DNA of 64,000 bases, taken from the NCBI RefSeq assembly GCF_903645325.1, contig NZ_CAHJXQ010000001.1:62001-126000 (forward strand). Direction: 5' to 3'. The stretch comes from Microbacterium tenebrionis. GTDB taxonomy: Bacteria; Actinomycetota; Actinomycetes; Actinomycetales; Microbacteriaceae. Made by a program: the position numbers and the translations under genes. The notes beneath the pieces were generated by a model. The model was not told the DNA's origin. It did not search any database and saw only the letters and a list, made by a program, of their open reading frames with translations. Shown one piece after another: positions 1-8,710 of the stretch (position 1 is the first letter of the stretch; each line of letters starts with the position of its first letter).

Positions 1-479
1 TCTTCTTCCAGACCTGGGGCGGCAGCGCGGCCGAGATGCTCCGCAACGCCGACGCGACCCGCGCGCTGGGCGACCGGGCTGCGGTCAAGGTCCCCGCGAC
101 CGCAGCGGGCTTCGCCGCGGCATCCGCCCTCGTCGCCGATGGAGCGAGCGTTCTCGTGACGGCCGTGTACTCCGTCGGGCAGGCGCTCGCCGCGGCGAGC
201 ATCGGCGCGCGGTACATCGCCCCCTACCTCGGGCGCCTGCGGGATGCCGGTGTCGACGGCGACGCTCTCATCGCCCGGATGCAGGAGGTCTGCGCGGGCA
301 GCGAGACGAACGTCCTCGCTGCCAGCCTGCGCTCCGCGGACGACATCGTGTCCCTGCGTATGGCCGGTGTGCCGTACTTCACCGCCGCGCCGGACGTGCT
401 CGACGCACTGCTGCAGCACGACGTCAGCGATTCCTCGGCCGCCGAGTTCGAGGCAGCCATGGGGCGGATCGGCGCGTAA
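1..479 (+). CDS. Transaldolase / fructose-6-phosphate aldolase-like protein, 5' truncated by window edge
   Basis: The reading frame is open from base 3 and ends at TAA 477-479, so the N-terminus lies outside the window. The visible 159 residues start FFQTWGG. They contain a VKVPAT motif whose lysine matches the Schiff-base lysine of class I transaldolases and fructose-6-phosphate aldolases (family knowledge: VKIP.T). Further on, SVGQALAA and the conserved ARYIAPYLGRL segment also match this family. The likely role is cleavage or formation of C3-C3 sugar phosphates in the cytosol. The gene lies 75 bases before the convergent GntR gene and runs toward the L-fucose genes, so it may be the end of another carbohydrate operon. 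Substrate cannot be told from the fragment. Confidence 0.85.
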   Translation, partial: FFQTWGGSAAEMLRNADATRALGDRAAVKVPATAAGFAAASALVADGASVLVTAVYSVGQALAAASIGARYIAPYLGRLRDAGVDGDALIARMQEVCAGSETNVLAASLRSADDIVSLRMAGVPYFTAAPDVLDALLQHDVSDSSAAEFEAAMGRIGA

Positions 480-554
480 CTCTCGAGGCTGCCAGGCCGC
501 CCCGAGACAGCGCAGTGATGGTGCAGTCTTGGCGCGGCCCGGGGGATTCGAGGA

Positions 555-1232
555 TCAGGCTGTGGCGGCCTGACGCAGCCAGCGCTCGACTCCGGCGATG
601 TGCGCCGTGGCGAGCGAGGTGGCCAGGTTCGGGTCGTGCTGGGCGATCGCGTCGGCGATCGCACGGTGCTCCGACAGTGTCCGTTCGACCGCGTCCTGCT
701 CGGTGAGACCACGCCAGATGCGCGCCCGGACCGTCTGGCCGCTGAGGCTCTCGATGAGGCTGGCGAGATACGCGTTGCCCGCCATGCGGACGATCTCGCG
801 ATGGAAGCGGATGTCGTGCGCGACGAGGTCGTCGATGCTGACCTCGGAGCTGACGGCGTCGAGCTCCTGCTGCAGCGCGCCGATCGCGTCGTCGGAGCCG
901 AGCGTGGCAGCGAGGCCCGTCGCCTGGGACTCCAGCATCCGCCGCACGGCGAAGATCTCGAGGAGCGAGTCGTCGTCGTGCATGTCGGCGACGAACGAGA
1001 TCGCCTCCAGCAGCAGGTGCGGCTCCAAGCTCGTCACGTACGTGCCGTCGCCGCGCCGCACATCGAGCACGCGGATGACCTCGAGCGCCTTGACCGCCTC
1101 GCGCATCGAGTTGCGGCTGAGGCCGAGGCGCTCGGCGAGCTCCTTCTCGGGAGGCAGGCGGTCGCCGGGGGAGAGCTCCCCCGACACGATCATCGCCTTG
1201 ATCTTCTCGATCGCCTCATCGGTGACAGCCAT
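555..1232 (-). CDS. GntR-family transcriptional regulator, FadR/FCD type (candidate L-fucose regulator)
   Basis: The 225-residue protein has the FadR-subfamily layout. An N-terminal winged helix-turn-helix (about residues 5-65) carries PPEKELAERLGLSR and NSMREAVKALE, and an all-helical FCD ligand domain (about 75-220) carries the metal-site pattern D..FH.....AGN and a later H. Length is normal. It is divergent from the lactonase gene, 55 bases apart at the preferred starts, and heads the cluster of L-fucose catabolic genes. It therefore probably senses an acid-sugar intermediate and represses the pathway. Its likely binding site is the ATCGGATGT motif at 1248-1263, repeated at 3858-3868 and 8794-8809. 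Ligand and operator assignments are inference. Confidence 0.9.
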   Translation of the reverse strand: MAVTDEAIEKIKAMIVSGELSPGDRLPPEKELAERLGLSRNSMREAVKALEVIRVLDVRRGDGTYVTSLEPHLLLEAISFVADMHDDDSLLEIFAVRRMLESQATGLAATLGSDDAIGALQQELDAVSSEVSIDDLVAHDIRFHREIVRMAGNAYLASLIESLSGQTVRARIWRGLTEQDAVERTLSEHRAIADAIAQHDPNLATSLATAHIAGVERWLRQAATA

Positions 1233-1247
1233 GAGGGCATCCTAGCG

Positions 1248-1263
1248 ATTGATCGGATGTCTG
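1248..1263. promoter_or_regulatory. Candidate operator of the L-fucose regulon, copy 1
   Basis: The sequence ATTGATCGGATGTCTG lies in the divergent gap between the GntR gene and the lactonase gene. It matches 14 of 16 positions of the site before the ABC importer (8794-8809). Its core TGATCGGATGT is one arm-variant of the perfect palindrome ACATCgGATGT at 3858-3868. Placement at three sugar-gene promoters and beside a GntR gene suggests the operator of that regulator. This is a by-eye match, not a statistical motif search. Confidence 0.5.
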
Positions 1264-1287
1264 CTCGGGCTGTGTGAGGATGGGGTC

Positions 1288-2169
1288 ATGCGTGTCGTCG
1301 ACAGCCACCTGCACCTGTGGGATCCCGACGTCCTCACGTACGACTGGCTCCAGGGCGAGCTGGACGGCACCTTCGCCGTGGAGGCGCTGCGCGAGGACCT
1401 GATCGACGATGTCGAGCAGCAGGTCGCGGTGTTCGTGCAGGCGGACCCTCTCCCCAAGCAGGCGCTCGCCGAAGTCCGGTGGGTCGAGTCGATCGCCCGG
1501 GAAGCCGGAGTGGTCGCCATCGTGGCGGGCGCCCGATTGGACCGCGTGCGCAAGCTCCGCAAGCACCTCGACGCTCTGGCCGAGCACGAACTCGTCGTCG
1601 GCATCCGACACCTGCTCCAGGGAGAGGAGGACGGCTTCGCCCGTCGCCCCGCGTTCATCGAAGGAGCTCGCGAGCTCGCCGCCCGCGACCTCACCTTCGA
1701 CGCCTGCGTCCGTGCGCATCAGATCCCCGACGTCACGGCGCTCGCCGAGGCGGTACCAGGGCTGCGGATCGTGCTCGACCATCTCGGCAAGCCGGCGATC
1801 GGCACGCGGGAGCAGCCTCTCGCGCCCAGCGCGCAGTGGATCCGCGATCTGCGCGCGCTCGCGGCCAACCCGCAGGTCTCGGTCAAGCTCTCCGGGCTCC
1901 CCGCCGAATCCCAGGGGCAGATCGACGAGGAGCAGATGGAGCCGTTCCTCGACGTCGCCGCGGATGCGTTCGGCGAGAACCGTCTGATGTGGGGCAGTGA
2001 CTGGCCCGTCTCGTCCTCGACTCACGACGGCAGCCCCGAGGACACGTACTACTGGCCGGGCAATCGCGACGACTGGTGCCACACGGTCCGCAACTGGGCC
2101 GAGGCGCGTGGTCTCGACGATGAGAAGCTGTTCTGGTCGAACGCGGTCCGCTTCTACGGCATCCGCTGA
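1288..2169 (+). CDS. Amidohydrolase-2 family lactonase (probable L-fucono-1,5-lactonase)
   Basis: The 293-residue TIM-barrel amidohydrolase begins MRVVDSHLHLWDP, with the metal-binding HxH (H7, H9) at the very N-terminus as usual. It also has DHLGKP in the middle and MWGSDWPV with the conserved Asp near the C-terminus. Family members open sugar lactones such as L-fucono-, L-rhamnono- and galactarolactone, or decarboxylate aromatic acids. The surrounding fuconate dehydratase, FAH hydrolase and fucose dehydrogenase make L-fuconolactone the best guess. An in-frame ATG at 1249 would add 13 residues lacking family similarity, so the ATG at 1288 is preferred. It is transcribed away from the GntR gene and toward the convergent SDR gene. 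Confidence 0.85.
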   Translation: MRVVDSHLHLWDPDVLTYDWLQGELDGTFAVEALREDLIDDVEQQVAVFVQADPLPKQALAEVRWVESIAREAGVVAIVAGARLDRVRKLRKHLDALAEHELVVGIRHLLQGEEDGFARRPAFIEGARELAARDLTFDACVRAHQIPDVTALAEAVPGLRIVLDHLGKPAIGTREQPLAPSAQWIRDLRALAANPQVSVKLSGLPAESQGQIDEEQMEPFLDVAADAFGENRLMWGSDWPVSSSTHDGSPEDTYYWPGNRDDWCHTVRNWAEARGLDDEKLFWSNAVRFYGIR

Positions 2170-2188
2170 GGTTTCGCCGCGGCGCCGG

Positions 2189-2941
2189 TCACTCGGCCCG
2201 CAGGCGCAACTGCGCCATGCCTCCGTCGACCTCGATGAAGGTTCCGGTCGTCGAGCCCGCAGCCGGCGAGACGAGGTAGGCGACGGCCGCTGCGACCTCG
2301 TCCGGCGAGACCAGGCGTCCGTGCGGCTGGCGCGCCTCGAGCGCCGCGCGCTCGGCCCCGGGGTCGCTCGCCTGATCCAGCAGGCGCCCGACCCACGGGG
2401 TGTCGGCGGTGCCCGGGTTCACGGCGTTGACGCGGATGCCCTCGCGCAGGTGGTCGGCGGCCATGGCGCGCGTCAGTGCCGCGACCGCGCCCTTGGACGC
2501 GGAGTACAGCGCGCGCTGGGGGAGGCCGGTCGTCGACGCGATGGAGGCCGTATTGCACACCGCGGCAGACGGCGACTGCCGCAGCCACGGGAGCGCTGCC
2601 GAGGTGACCCGTGCGATGCCCGTCACGTTCACGGAGAGCACCCTGGCCCACTCGTCATCGTCGTTCGCGGCGATGTCGCCGACGGCGCCGATGCCGGCGT
2701 TGTTGACGACGATGTCGATGCGGCCGAAGCGCTCGGCGACCGCGGCGACCGCGGCATCCACGCTCGCGCGGTCCGAGACGTCGGCCGTGAACGCGGCGAA
2801 GCGCTCATCGGCGCCCGACGGGTCGCGGTCGAGGACGGCGATCTGCGCGCCGTCGGCGTGCAGGCGGGCCGCCACCGCGGCGCCGATGCCCGACGCGCCT
2901 CCGGTGACGATCGCGACGAGCCCCTCCAGCGGCGCGCTCAT
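2189..2941 (-). CDS. SDR-family oxidoreductase (probable 2-keto-3-deoxy-L-fuconate dehydrogenase)
   Basis: This is a classical short-chain dehydrogenase of 250 residues. It has a Rossmann motif TGGASGIG at 13-20, NNAG at 80-83, a serine near 133-136, and the catalytic YSASK pair Y146/K150. The C-terminal GTFIEVDGG is typical. The ATG overlaps the TGA of the upstream FAH gene (ATGA), implying translational coupling in a two-gene minus-strand operon. In the non-phosphorylative L-fucose route an SDR oxidises 2-keto-3-deoxy-L-fuconate to the 2,4-diketo acid, which the coupled FAH protein would cleave. L-fucose dehydrogenase is the alternative role, but an aldo/keto reductase in the cluster fits that step better. 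Confidence 0.85.
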   Translation of the reverse strand: MSAPLEGLVAIVTGGASGIGAAVAARLHADGAQIAVLDRDPSGADERFAAFTADVSDRASVDAAVAAVAERFGRIDIVVNNAGIGAVGDIAANDDDEWARVLSVNVTGIARVTSAALPWLRQSPSAAVCNTASIASTTGLPQRALYSASKGAVAALTRAMAADHLREGIRVNAVNPGTADTPWVGRLLDQASDPGAERAALEARQPHGRLVSPDEVAAAVAYLVSPAAGSTTGTFIEVDGGMAQLRLRAE

Positions 2942-3798
2942 CGCTGCGCCTCCCAGGCGGTGAAGGTCTGCCGCTGATGACCCAGACCATCGATCTCGAT
3001 GTCGACGACGTCGCCGTCCTTCAGGTACGGGAACCGGCCGGAGAGTGCGACGCCCTGGGGCGTGCCGGTGAGGATGAGGTCGCCCGGCTCGAGGGTGACG
3101 TACTGCGACAGGTGGTGGACGATCGTGCGGACGTCGAAGATCATGTCGGAGGTGTTCGAGTCCTGGCGGGGCTCGCCGTTGACGAAGCTGCGCAGGTTCA
3201 GATCGTCGACGTCGACCTCGTCGGGGGTGACCAGCCACGGGCCGGTCGGGTTGAAGCCGGCCGCGATCTTGCCCTTCGACCACTGACCGCCCGAGACCGC
3301 CATCTGGAAGTCGCGCTCCGAGACGTCGTTGGCGACGACATAGCCGGCGATGTGGGCGTCGGCCTCGTCGGGGGAGTCCAGGTACGCGGCTCTGGCACCG
3401 ATGACGATGCCGAGTTCGACCTCCCAGTCCGTCTTCTCGCTGCCGCGGGGGATCGTCACGGTGTCGTTCGGGCCGACGACGGTGTTCGGAGTCTTCAGGA
3501 AGATGATCGGGATGCTGGGCGGCTCGGAGTTCGACTCGGCGGCGTGCTCGGCGTAGTTCATGCCGATGCAGATCACCGCGCTCGGGCGGGCGATCGGGGC
3601 GCCGATGCGCAGTTCGGCGGCGTTCTCGAGCTCGGGCAGTTCGCCGGATGCTTGTGCCGAGGCAACGCGAGCGCGGAAGTCGCTCTCCAGGAAGTCACCG
3701 TTGACATCGGATGTCACGGCGCGGAGGTCGAGATGGCGATCGCCGTCGATCAGGACGGGAATCTCGGATCCAGGGGCGCCAAGCCGCGCGAACTTCAT
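2938..3798 (-). CDS. Fumarylacetoacetate hydrolase-family protein (probable 2,4-diketo-3-deoxy-L-fuconate hydrolase)
   Basis: The 286-residue FAH-fold hydrolase has the characteristic NYAEH, metal ligands E126 and E128 in DWEVELG and D158 in NDVSERD, and a [12 protein letters not shown] segment. The start at 3798 is supported by AGGAGA five bases upstream. Known relatives cleave 2,4-diketo-3-deoxy-L-fuconate to pyruvate and L-lactate, which would complete the fucose pathway. Other family members are acylpyruvases and ureidoglycolate lyases. It is the first gene of a two-gene operon with the SDR (4-base overlap). It shares a divergent promoter region with fuconate dehydratase, where a palindromic operator lies between the promoter hexamers. 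Confidence 0.88.
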   Translation of the reverse strand: MKFARLGAPGSEIPVLIDGDRHLDLRAVTSDVNGDFLESDFRARVASAQASGELPELENAAELRIGAPIARPSAVICIGMNYAEHAAESNSEPPSIPIIFLKTPNTVVGPNDTVTIPRGSEKTDWEVELGIVIGARAAYLDSPDEADAHIAGYVVANDVSERDFQMAVSGGQWSKGKIAAGFNPTGPWLVTPDEVDVDDLNLRSFVNGEPRQDSNTSDMIFDVRTIVHHLSQYVTLEPGDLILTGTPQGVALSGRFPYLKDGDVVDIEIDGLGHQRQTFTAWEAQR

Positions 3799-3845
3799 GG
3801 TTCTCCTACTTCGTCGGGGGATCCGCCATGCGGCGGTGCATCTGA

Positions 3846-3879
3846 TTGACAGTATAGACATCGGATGTTTACACTCCAA
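3846..3879. promoter_or_regulatory. Overlapping divergent promoters with central palindromic operator (FAH / fuconate dehydratase)
   Basis: Plus strand: TTGACA at 3846-3851, with TACACT at 3870-3875 (18-base spacer). Minus strand: TTGGAG at 3879-3874, with TATACT at 3856-3851 (17-base spacer). The perfect inverted repeat ACATCgGATGT (3858-3868) lies in the spacer of both promoters, where a bound repressor would block both directions. It is the most symmetrical of the three related sites in the window. Hexamers were identified by eye. Confidence 0.6.
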
Positions 3880-3937
3880 GGGATCCGTCGAGAATCCCTT
3901 CTCGAGAGGATCGGGACTGCACAAGGAGACCATCGCA

Positions 3938-5233
3938 GTGAGCCGCATCGTCGCACTCGACACGACCGACATCCGCTTTCCGACGTCGCTGAGCCTGGAC
4001 GGCTCGGATGCGATGAATCCCGACCCCGACTACTCGGCCGCCTATGTCGTGATCCGCACCGATGATGCCGACGGCATCGCCGGGCACTCCTTCGTCTTCA
4101 CGATCGGCCGCGGGAACGACGTGCAGGTCGCGGCCATCGAAGCGCTCGCCGATCACCTCGTCGGGCGCGAGATCGAGCCGCTGCTGGACGACATGGGCGG
4201 AACCTTCCGCGAGATCATCGGCGACTCGCAGCTGCGGTGGCTGGGCCCGGAGAAGGGCGTCATGCACATGGCCATCGGCGCCGTGACCAACGCGCTGTGG
4301 GACATCAAGGCCAAGCGCGCGGAGCTCCCGCTGTGGCAGCTGCTCGGCCGCATGAGCCCGGAGGAGCTCGTCGACCTCGTCGATTTCCGCTACCTCACCA
4401 ACGCCCTCACGCGCGAAGAGGCGCTCGAGATCCTCCGCGCGGGTGCCGTCGGTCGCGAGGAGCGGGAGACCGAACTCCTCGCGACCGGCTATCCCGCCTA
4501 CACGACCAGCCCTGGTTGGCTCGGCTACTCCGACGAGAAGCTCGAGCGGCTCGCCCGTGAAGCCCTCGCCGACGGCTTCACGCAGATCAAGCTCAAGGTC
4601 GGGGACGACCTCGACGACGACATCCGTCGCTTCCGCAAGGCGCGCGAGGTCGTCGGCCCCGACTTCCCCATCGCGATCGACGCCAATCAGCGCTGGGAGG
4701 TCTCCGAGGCGATCGAGTGGGTGAACGCCCTCGCCGAGTTCCAGCCGGCATGGGTGGAGGAGCCCACGAGCCCCGACGACGTCCTCGGTCACGCGGAGAT
4801 CGCCCGTGCGATCGCTCCGATCCGCGTCGCGACGGGCGAGCACGCGCAGAACCGCGTGATCTTCAAGCAGCTGCTGCAGGCGGACGCGATCAGCGTCATG
4901 CAGATCGACGCGGTGCGCGTCGCCGGCGTCAACGAGAACATCGCCAACCTGCTGCTCGCCGCCAAGTTCGGCGTTCCGGTCTGTCCGCACGCCGGCGGCG
5001 TGGGGCTCTGCGAGGCCGTGCAGCATCTGTCGATGTTCGACTTCGTCGCCGTCAGCGGCGCGCGCGAGGGCCGCCTGATCGAATACGTCGATCATCTGCA
5101 CGAGCACTTCGTCGTGCCCACCGACATCCGGGGCGGCTCCTACATGGCCCCGACGGCACCGGGCGCGGGCATGGAGATGAAAGCCGAGAGCATCGCGGAA
5201 TACACCTGGACGGGCGCGCATGTCGCAGCCTGA
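3938..5233 (+). CDS. L-fuconate dehydratase, enolase superfamily
   Basis: This 431-residue mandelate racemase/muconate lactonizing enzyme-type protein removes water from L-fuconate to give 2-keto-3-deoxy-L-fuconate. Visible catalytic elements are KLK at 218-220, the metal ligands D248 (DAN), E274 (VEEP) and E301 (GEH), and H351 in CPHAGG. These positions coincide with those I recall for the characterised Xanthomonas enzyme, which argues strongly for the specific function. The GTG at 3938 is chosen because AAGGAG lies nine bases upstream and the family N-terminus starts there. The longer open frame upstream runs antisense through the FAH gene. The stop overlaps the aldo/keto reductase start by 14 bases. 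Confidence 0.93.
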   Translation: MSRIVALDTTDIRFPTSLSLDGSDAMNPDPDYSAAYVVIRTDDADGIAGHSFVFTIGRGNDVQVAAIEALADHLVGREIEPLLDDMGGTFREIIGDSQLRWLGPEKGVMHMAIGAVTNALWDIKAKRAELPLWQLLGRMSPEELVDLVDFRYLTNALTREEALEILRAGAVGREERETELLATGYPAYTTSPGWLGYSDEKLERLAREALADGFTQIKLKVGDDLDDDIRRFRKAREVVGPDFPIAIDANQRWEVSEAIEWVNALAEFQPAWVEEPTSPDDVLGHAEIARAIAPIRVATGEHAQNRVIFKQLLQADAISVMQIDAVRVAGVNENIANLLLAAKFGVPVCPHAGGVGLCEAVQHLSMFDFVAVSGAREGRLIEYVDHLHEHFVVPTDIRGGSYMAPTAPGAGMEMKAESIAEYTWTGAHVAA

Positions 5234-6284
5234 CACGTCGGGGGCCGACACGACAGATGTCGGAAGATCCGCGACGAACGGTCCGACACGTGACGCATCG
5301 GCCCCCAGAATGTCGCCGGCCGGCTTCCCGACGCTCGGGTACGGCGCCGCGAACGTCGGGAACCTCTTCCGCGAACTCACCGACGATGAGGCGTGGGCGG
5401 TGCTGGATGCCGCATGGGAGAGCGGCATCCGCTACTTCGACACCGCTCCGCACTACGGTCTCGGGCTGTCGGAGCGGCGCCTGGGCGCGTTCCTGCGGAC
5501 GAAGCCGCGCGACGAGTTCGTGTTGTCGACCAAGGCCGGGCGCCTCCTGCGGACGAACCCGGCTCATGAGCCGGGCGGCCTCGACACGGCTAACGACTTC
5601 TTCGTGCCCGACGACCTGCAGCGGGTGTGGGACTTCTCGGATGCCGGGATCCGCGCGTCCCTCGACGAATCGCGCGAGCGGCTGGGCATCGACCGCATCG
5701 ACATCGTCTACCTGCACGACCCCGAGCGCCACGATCTCGATCTCGCGCTCGCCGAGGGCTACCCCGCGCTGGAGGCGCTGCGCGCCGAGGGCGCGATCGG
5801 GCCGATCGGCGTCGGGTCCATGGTCAGCGATGCACTCGCCCGATCCGTGCGCGAAGCCGACCTCGACATCGTCATGATCGCCGGCCGCTACACGCTGCTC
5901 GAGCAGCCCGCGGCAGCCGACGTGCTGCCGGCGTGCGTCGACCGCGGCACCGGGGCGGTCGCCGCATCCGTCTTCAACTCGGGCCTTCTCGCGAAGAGCG
6001 AGCCGGTCCGCGGCGATCGCTACGAGTACGGCGGCGTCCCCGACGAGATCTGGGACCGTCTGCAGCGCATCGTCGCCGTGTGCGCGGCGCACGATGTCGT
6101 ACTGCCCGCCGCGGCGATCCAGTACCCGCTGCGCTCGTCCGTCGTGCAGTCGGTGGTCGTCGGAAGCTCCCGCCCCGAGCAGGTGCGGCAGAACGCCGAC
6201 CTCGCCGTCGCTGAGATCCCGGAGCAGTTCTGGGACGACCTGACCGCCGACGGACTGATCCCGTCGGTCGCCGAGGAGGACTGA
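5220..6284 (+). CDS. Aldo/keto reductase (probable L-fucose / D-threo-aldose 1-dehydrogenase)
   Basis: The 354-residue AKR has the active-site tetrad elements D74 and Y79 (FDTAPHYG), K105 (LSTKAGR) and a histidine in VYLHDPE. It matches the AKR branch of D-threo-aldose 1-dehydrogenases that oxidise L-fucose to L-fuconolactone with NAD(P). The start at 5220 overlaps the dehydratase by 14 bases and adds about 30 residues of polar, weakly conserved sequence. An internal ATG at 5310 ([10 protein letters not shown]) is where family similarity begins and is a real alternative. The stop overlaps the fucU start (TGATG). Together these genes supply the first step of the fucose route. Confidence 0.87.
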   Translation: MSQPDTSGADTTDVGRSATNGPTRDASAPRMSPAGFPTLGYGAANVGNLFRELTDDEAWAVLDAAWESGIRYFDTAPHYGLGLSERRLGAFLRTKPRDEFVLSTKAGRLLRTNPAHEPGGLDTANDFFVPDDLQRVWDFSDAGIRASLDESRERLGIDRIDIVYLHDPERHDLDLALAEGYPALEALRAEGAIGPIGVGSMVSDALARSVREADLDIVMIAGRYTLLEQPAAADVLPACVDRGTGAVAASVFNSGLLAKSEPVRGDRYEYGGVPDEIWDRLQRIVAVCAAHDVVLPAAAIQYPLRSSVVQSVVVGSSRPEQVRQNADLAVAEIPEQFWDDLTADGLIPSVAEED

Positions 6285-6703
6285 TGCTCGAAGGAATCAA
6301 CCCCCTGCTGACCGGTGAGCTGCTGCTGCACCTGGACCGGATGGGCCACTCCGACGCCGTCGTCATCGCCGACGCGCACTTCCCGGCGTGGGCGCTGGGG
6401 GAGCGCGTGATCGATCTGCCCGGCACCACGACACCCGAGGTCCTGGCGGCCATTCGCAGCGTGATCCCGCTCGATGACGCCCCTGCCCTCGATCTCATGG
6501 AGTCCGCGGACGGCGAGATCCTCTCGGTCCAGCGGGAGCTGATGGATGCCGCGGGCACGGCCGAGCAGACGACGCGCTTCGTCGAGCGCTTCGCGTACTA
6601 CGACGTCGCCCGCCCCGCCTACCTGATGGTGCGGACGGGGGAGACGCGGAAGTACGGCAATGCGCTGCTGCGGAAGGGCGTTGTCGGCCATGCCTCTGCG
6701 TAG
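6284..6703 (+). CDS. fucU: L-fucose mutarotase, RbsD/FucU family
   Basis: The protein has 139 residues, the usual size of FucU (about 140). It begins [14 protein letters not shown] with the conserved D..GH.D motif (DRMGHSDAVVIADAHFP), and RKYGNALLRKGVV near the end matches the family C-terminus. It interconverts L-fucose anomers in the cytosol to feed the dehydrogenase. The ATG overlaps the aldo/keto reductase stop (TGATG). Its stop TAG at 6701-6703 lies seven bases before the IS481 target duplication, so the insertion left the gene complete. This gene is the best single argument that the cluster's substrate is L-fucose. Confidence 0.93.
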   Translation: MLEGINPLLTGELLLHLDRMGHSDAVVIADAHFPAWALGERVIDLPGTTTPEVLAAIRSVIPLDDAPALDLMESADGEILSVQRELMDAAGTAEQTTRFVERFAYYDVARPAYLMVRTGETRKYGNALLRKGVVGHASA

Positions 6704-6715
6704 CGAGGCCCTAGT

Positions 6716-7795
6716 TGTACGGGGTCAGGACGTTGGTTGCAGTCGGCTGATCGGGGGGTTGCCTCCGAGGGCTGAGTGGCGTCGTCCAGTGTTGTAGTGC
6801 TCGAGCCAGGGGTCAAGTGCTGCGGTGCGGTCGTCGTTCGAGGTGAACGGTTGCCGGTAGGCCCATTCGGTTTGCAGGGTCCGGTTGAACCTCTCCACCT
6901 TGCCGTTCTGCCACGGGCAGTGCGGTTTGATGAACTTCTGCCGGATGCCGTGCGCGCCGCAGACGCCGCGCAGCGACCATCGGTAGGCCCAGGCGTTGTC
7001 GGTGATCAGCCGCTCGATGCGGGGGATGCCGTGCGCGGCGAAGTAGCCGATGGCGCGTTCGAGGAACGCGGCGCAGGTCGGGCCCTTCTCGTCGGGGAGG
7101 ACCTCGGAGTATGCGAGCCGGGAGTGGTCGTCGACGACGGAGTGCACGTAGTCGTAGCCGACGACGGTCTGTTTCCGGGCGGCTGTGGAGCCCATCGCTC
7201 TGCCGTGCGCCTTCCACCCGCCGCCGTCGGGGATGCGACCGAGCTTCTTCACGTCCATGTGCACCAGCTCGCCGGGCTGCTCGCGTTCATAGCGGACCGC
7301 TGTGGTCTTCGACGCGCGGATCCGCTCCCCGGTCATCGGGTCCAGATCGACCAGACGAGGCAGCCCGGACCGGGCGATGATGCGCGACACCGTCCGCGCC
7401 GGCACCCCGGTGCGGGCCGCGACCTCGTCACGGCCGACTCGTTCCTTCTTCCGGATCGCGACCACCGCCGCGGCCCTGGCATCGGGGGTGCGGTTGGCGA
7501 CGTGGTGAGGCCGCGAGGAGCGATCGTAGAGACCGGCTTCACCCTCGGCGCGGTAGCGGTCCAGCCACCGCTTCACGCAGCGTCGGGACACGCCCATTGC
7601 CGCGGCGATATGCGCCTGCTTCCACCCGGCACCGGCACGATGGACGATGAGCAGCCTGCCGTGCACGGTCAAGCGGGCATTACGGTGGGACACGAGAACC
7701 TCCGAGTTCGTGAAGACGTCAGACATCTCCACTAAGCCCGGAGGTTCTCCCCTTTCACAAGACCGGAAACGCCACCAACCTCATGGCCGGGTACA
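6716..7795 (-). mobile_element. Complete IS481-family insertion sequence
   Basis: The 1080-bp element starts TGTAC and ends GTACA. Imperfect terminal inverted repeats (6716-6740 and 7771-7795) match at 19 of 25 positions. It is flanked by identical 6-bp direct repeats CCTAGT (6710-6715 and 7796-7801), which agrees with the NCTAGN target described for the Bordetella element IS481. It carries one transposase gene on the minus strand. The empty site can be read off: the fucU stop, seven bases, then the stop codon of the convergent epimerase-like gene, whose TAG lies inside the target. Neither flanking gene is broken. Confidence 0.93.
6725..7732 (-). CDS. IS481-family transposase (DDE)
   Basis: The 335-residue protein has an N-terminal helix-turn-helix (AAAMGVSRRCVKRWLDRYR, about 44-62) and a second HTH near 100-115. 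It is followed by an rve integrase core with the DDE triad visible as HMDVKK, ITDNAWAY and NGKVERFNRTL. Tail residues W.EHYNTGRRHSALGG are typical of IS481. It has full length and no lesions, so the element may still be active. An alternative start is the third codon (Met3, position 7726). It lies alone inside the element described above. Confidence 0.95.
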   Translation of the reverse strand: MEMSDVFTNSEVLVSHRNARLTVHGRLLIVHRAGAGWKQAHIAAAMGVSRRCVKRWLDRYRAEGEAGLYDRSSRPHHVANRTPDARAAAVVAIRKKERVGRDEVAARTGVPARTVSRIIARSGLPRLVDLDPMTGERIRASKTTAVRYEREQPGELVHMDVKKLGRIPDGGGWKAHGRAMGSTAARKQTVVGYDYVHSVVDDHSRLAYSEVLPDEKGPTCAAFLERAIGYFAAHGIPRIERLITDNAWAYRWSLRGVCGAHGIRQKFIKPHCPWQNGKVERFNRTLQTEWAYRQPFTSNDDRTAALDPWLEHYNTGRRHSALGGNPPISRLQPTS

Positions 7796-7796
7796 C

Positions 7797-8669
7797 CTAG
7801 TGGCGGTCGATCGTCGCGACCGCATGCATCGCGTCGCGGATGTACCGGTTCGCGTGCGCGGCGAGGTCGTCGGAGTCCTGCCACAGGTTGCGCCAGATGC
7901 CGAGCGTGTTGCTGAGCTCGGCGCTCACCACGACCGAGGAGAACGACTCGAACACGACCGGTCCGTCGTACGCGACATCGTGCAGGGCGCGGAAGAAGGT
8001 CGCGAAGTCGACGGTGCCCGTGCCGAGGTAGCCGCGATGGCTGTCGCCGATGTGCGCGTAGCCGAGCTTTCCGGATGCGGCGACGTCGTGCACGGGCTGG
8101 AAGAAGTCGGACTCCTCGATGTTCATGTGGTACGTGTCCAGGTGAACACTGACATCGCCCGCGACGCCGTCCAGGAACCGCAGTGCGCCGCGGCCGGTGT
8201 TGAAGACGTTCGACTCGTAGCGGTTGACGACCTCGAGGGAGAGCCGGACGCCGCGCTCCGCCGCGAAGGCTGCGAGTCCGCTGATCGCCTCCTGGCTGTG
8301 TGCGACGCCGCGCTCGGTCACCGGCGCCATGTACTTGCCCATCGCCGAGTAGATGACCCCGCACAGCACGTCGCCGCCCATCGTCGCCACGTGATCGATG
8401 CAGCGTTCGAGCAGTGCCCGCCCGGCGGCGACGACTGCCGGGTCGTCGTTGGACAGGTCCGTCGCCGGGGTCAGTCCGAGGGATGCCGTGACGGCGAGGT
8501 CGTTGTCGCGCAGCATCCGTCCGGCCAGGGCCGAGTCGAAGGCCGCGGCATCCATCAGAGGGATCTCGATGAGGTCGAATCCCGCGTTCTTCGTGCCCTC
8601 GATCGCGCGCCGCAGGCCCGCCTCGTTGAAGGTTCCGGTGAAGACAAGGCCGTGCGCGCCGATGAGCAT
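7797..8669 (-). CDS. Sugar-phosphate isomerase/epimerase, D-tagatose 3-epimerase-like
   Basis: The 290-residue xylose-isomerase-like TIM barrel has E146, D178, H206 and E241 positioned as the metal ligands of ketose 3-epimerases, plus H181 and R212 (HIGDSHR) at the substrate-site positions. Such enzymes epimerise free ketoses at C3. The actual sugar is not evident. The stop codon TAG (7799-7797) lies inside the IS481 target duplication, yet the C-terminus looks natural. RBS GAAGGG precedes the ATG. Upstream, at 8711-8727, lies a match to the TGTAATTACA operator of the 15-17 kb cluster, so it may belong to that pathway rather than to fucose. It is divergent from the ABC importer. Confidence 0.85.
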   Translation of the reverse strand: MLIGAHGLVFTGTFNEAGLRRAIEGTKNAGFDLIEIPLMDAAAFDSALAGRMLRDNDLAVTASLGLTPATDLSNDDPAVVAAGRALLERCIDHVATMGGDVLCGVIYSAMGKYMAPVTERGVAHSQEAISGLAAFAAERGVRLSLEVVNRYESNVFNTGRGALRFLDGVAGDVSVHLDTYHMNIEESDFFQPVHDVAASGKLGYAHIGDSHRGYLGTGTVDFATFFRALHDVAYDGPVVFESFSSVVVSAELSNTLGIWRNLWQDSDDLAAHANRYIRDAMHAVATIDRH

Positions 8670-8710
8670 GTCGATCCCTTCCGGTGCGCATCCGCGCGCA
8701 CCCGTGACAA

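Noticed and set aside
3560..3937. Longer N-terminus for L-fuconate dehydratase
   Set aside because: The upstream part of the frame is antisense to the FAH gene and crosses the divergent promoters. GTG 3938 has a good ribosome-binding site and the family N-terminus.
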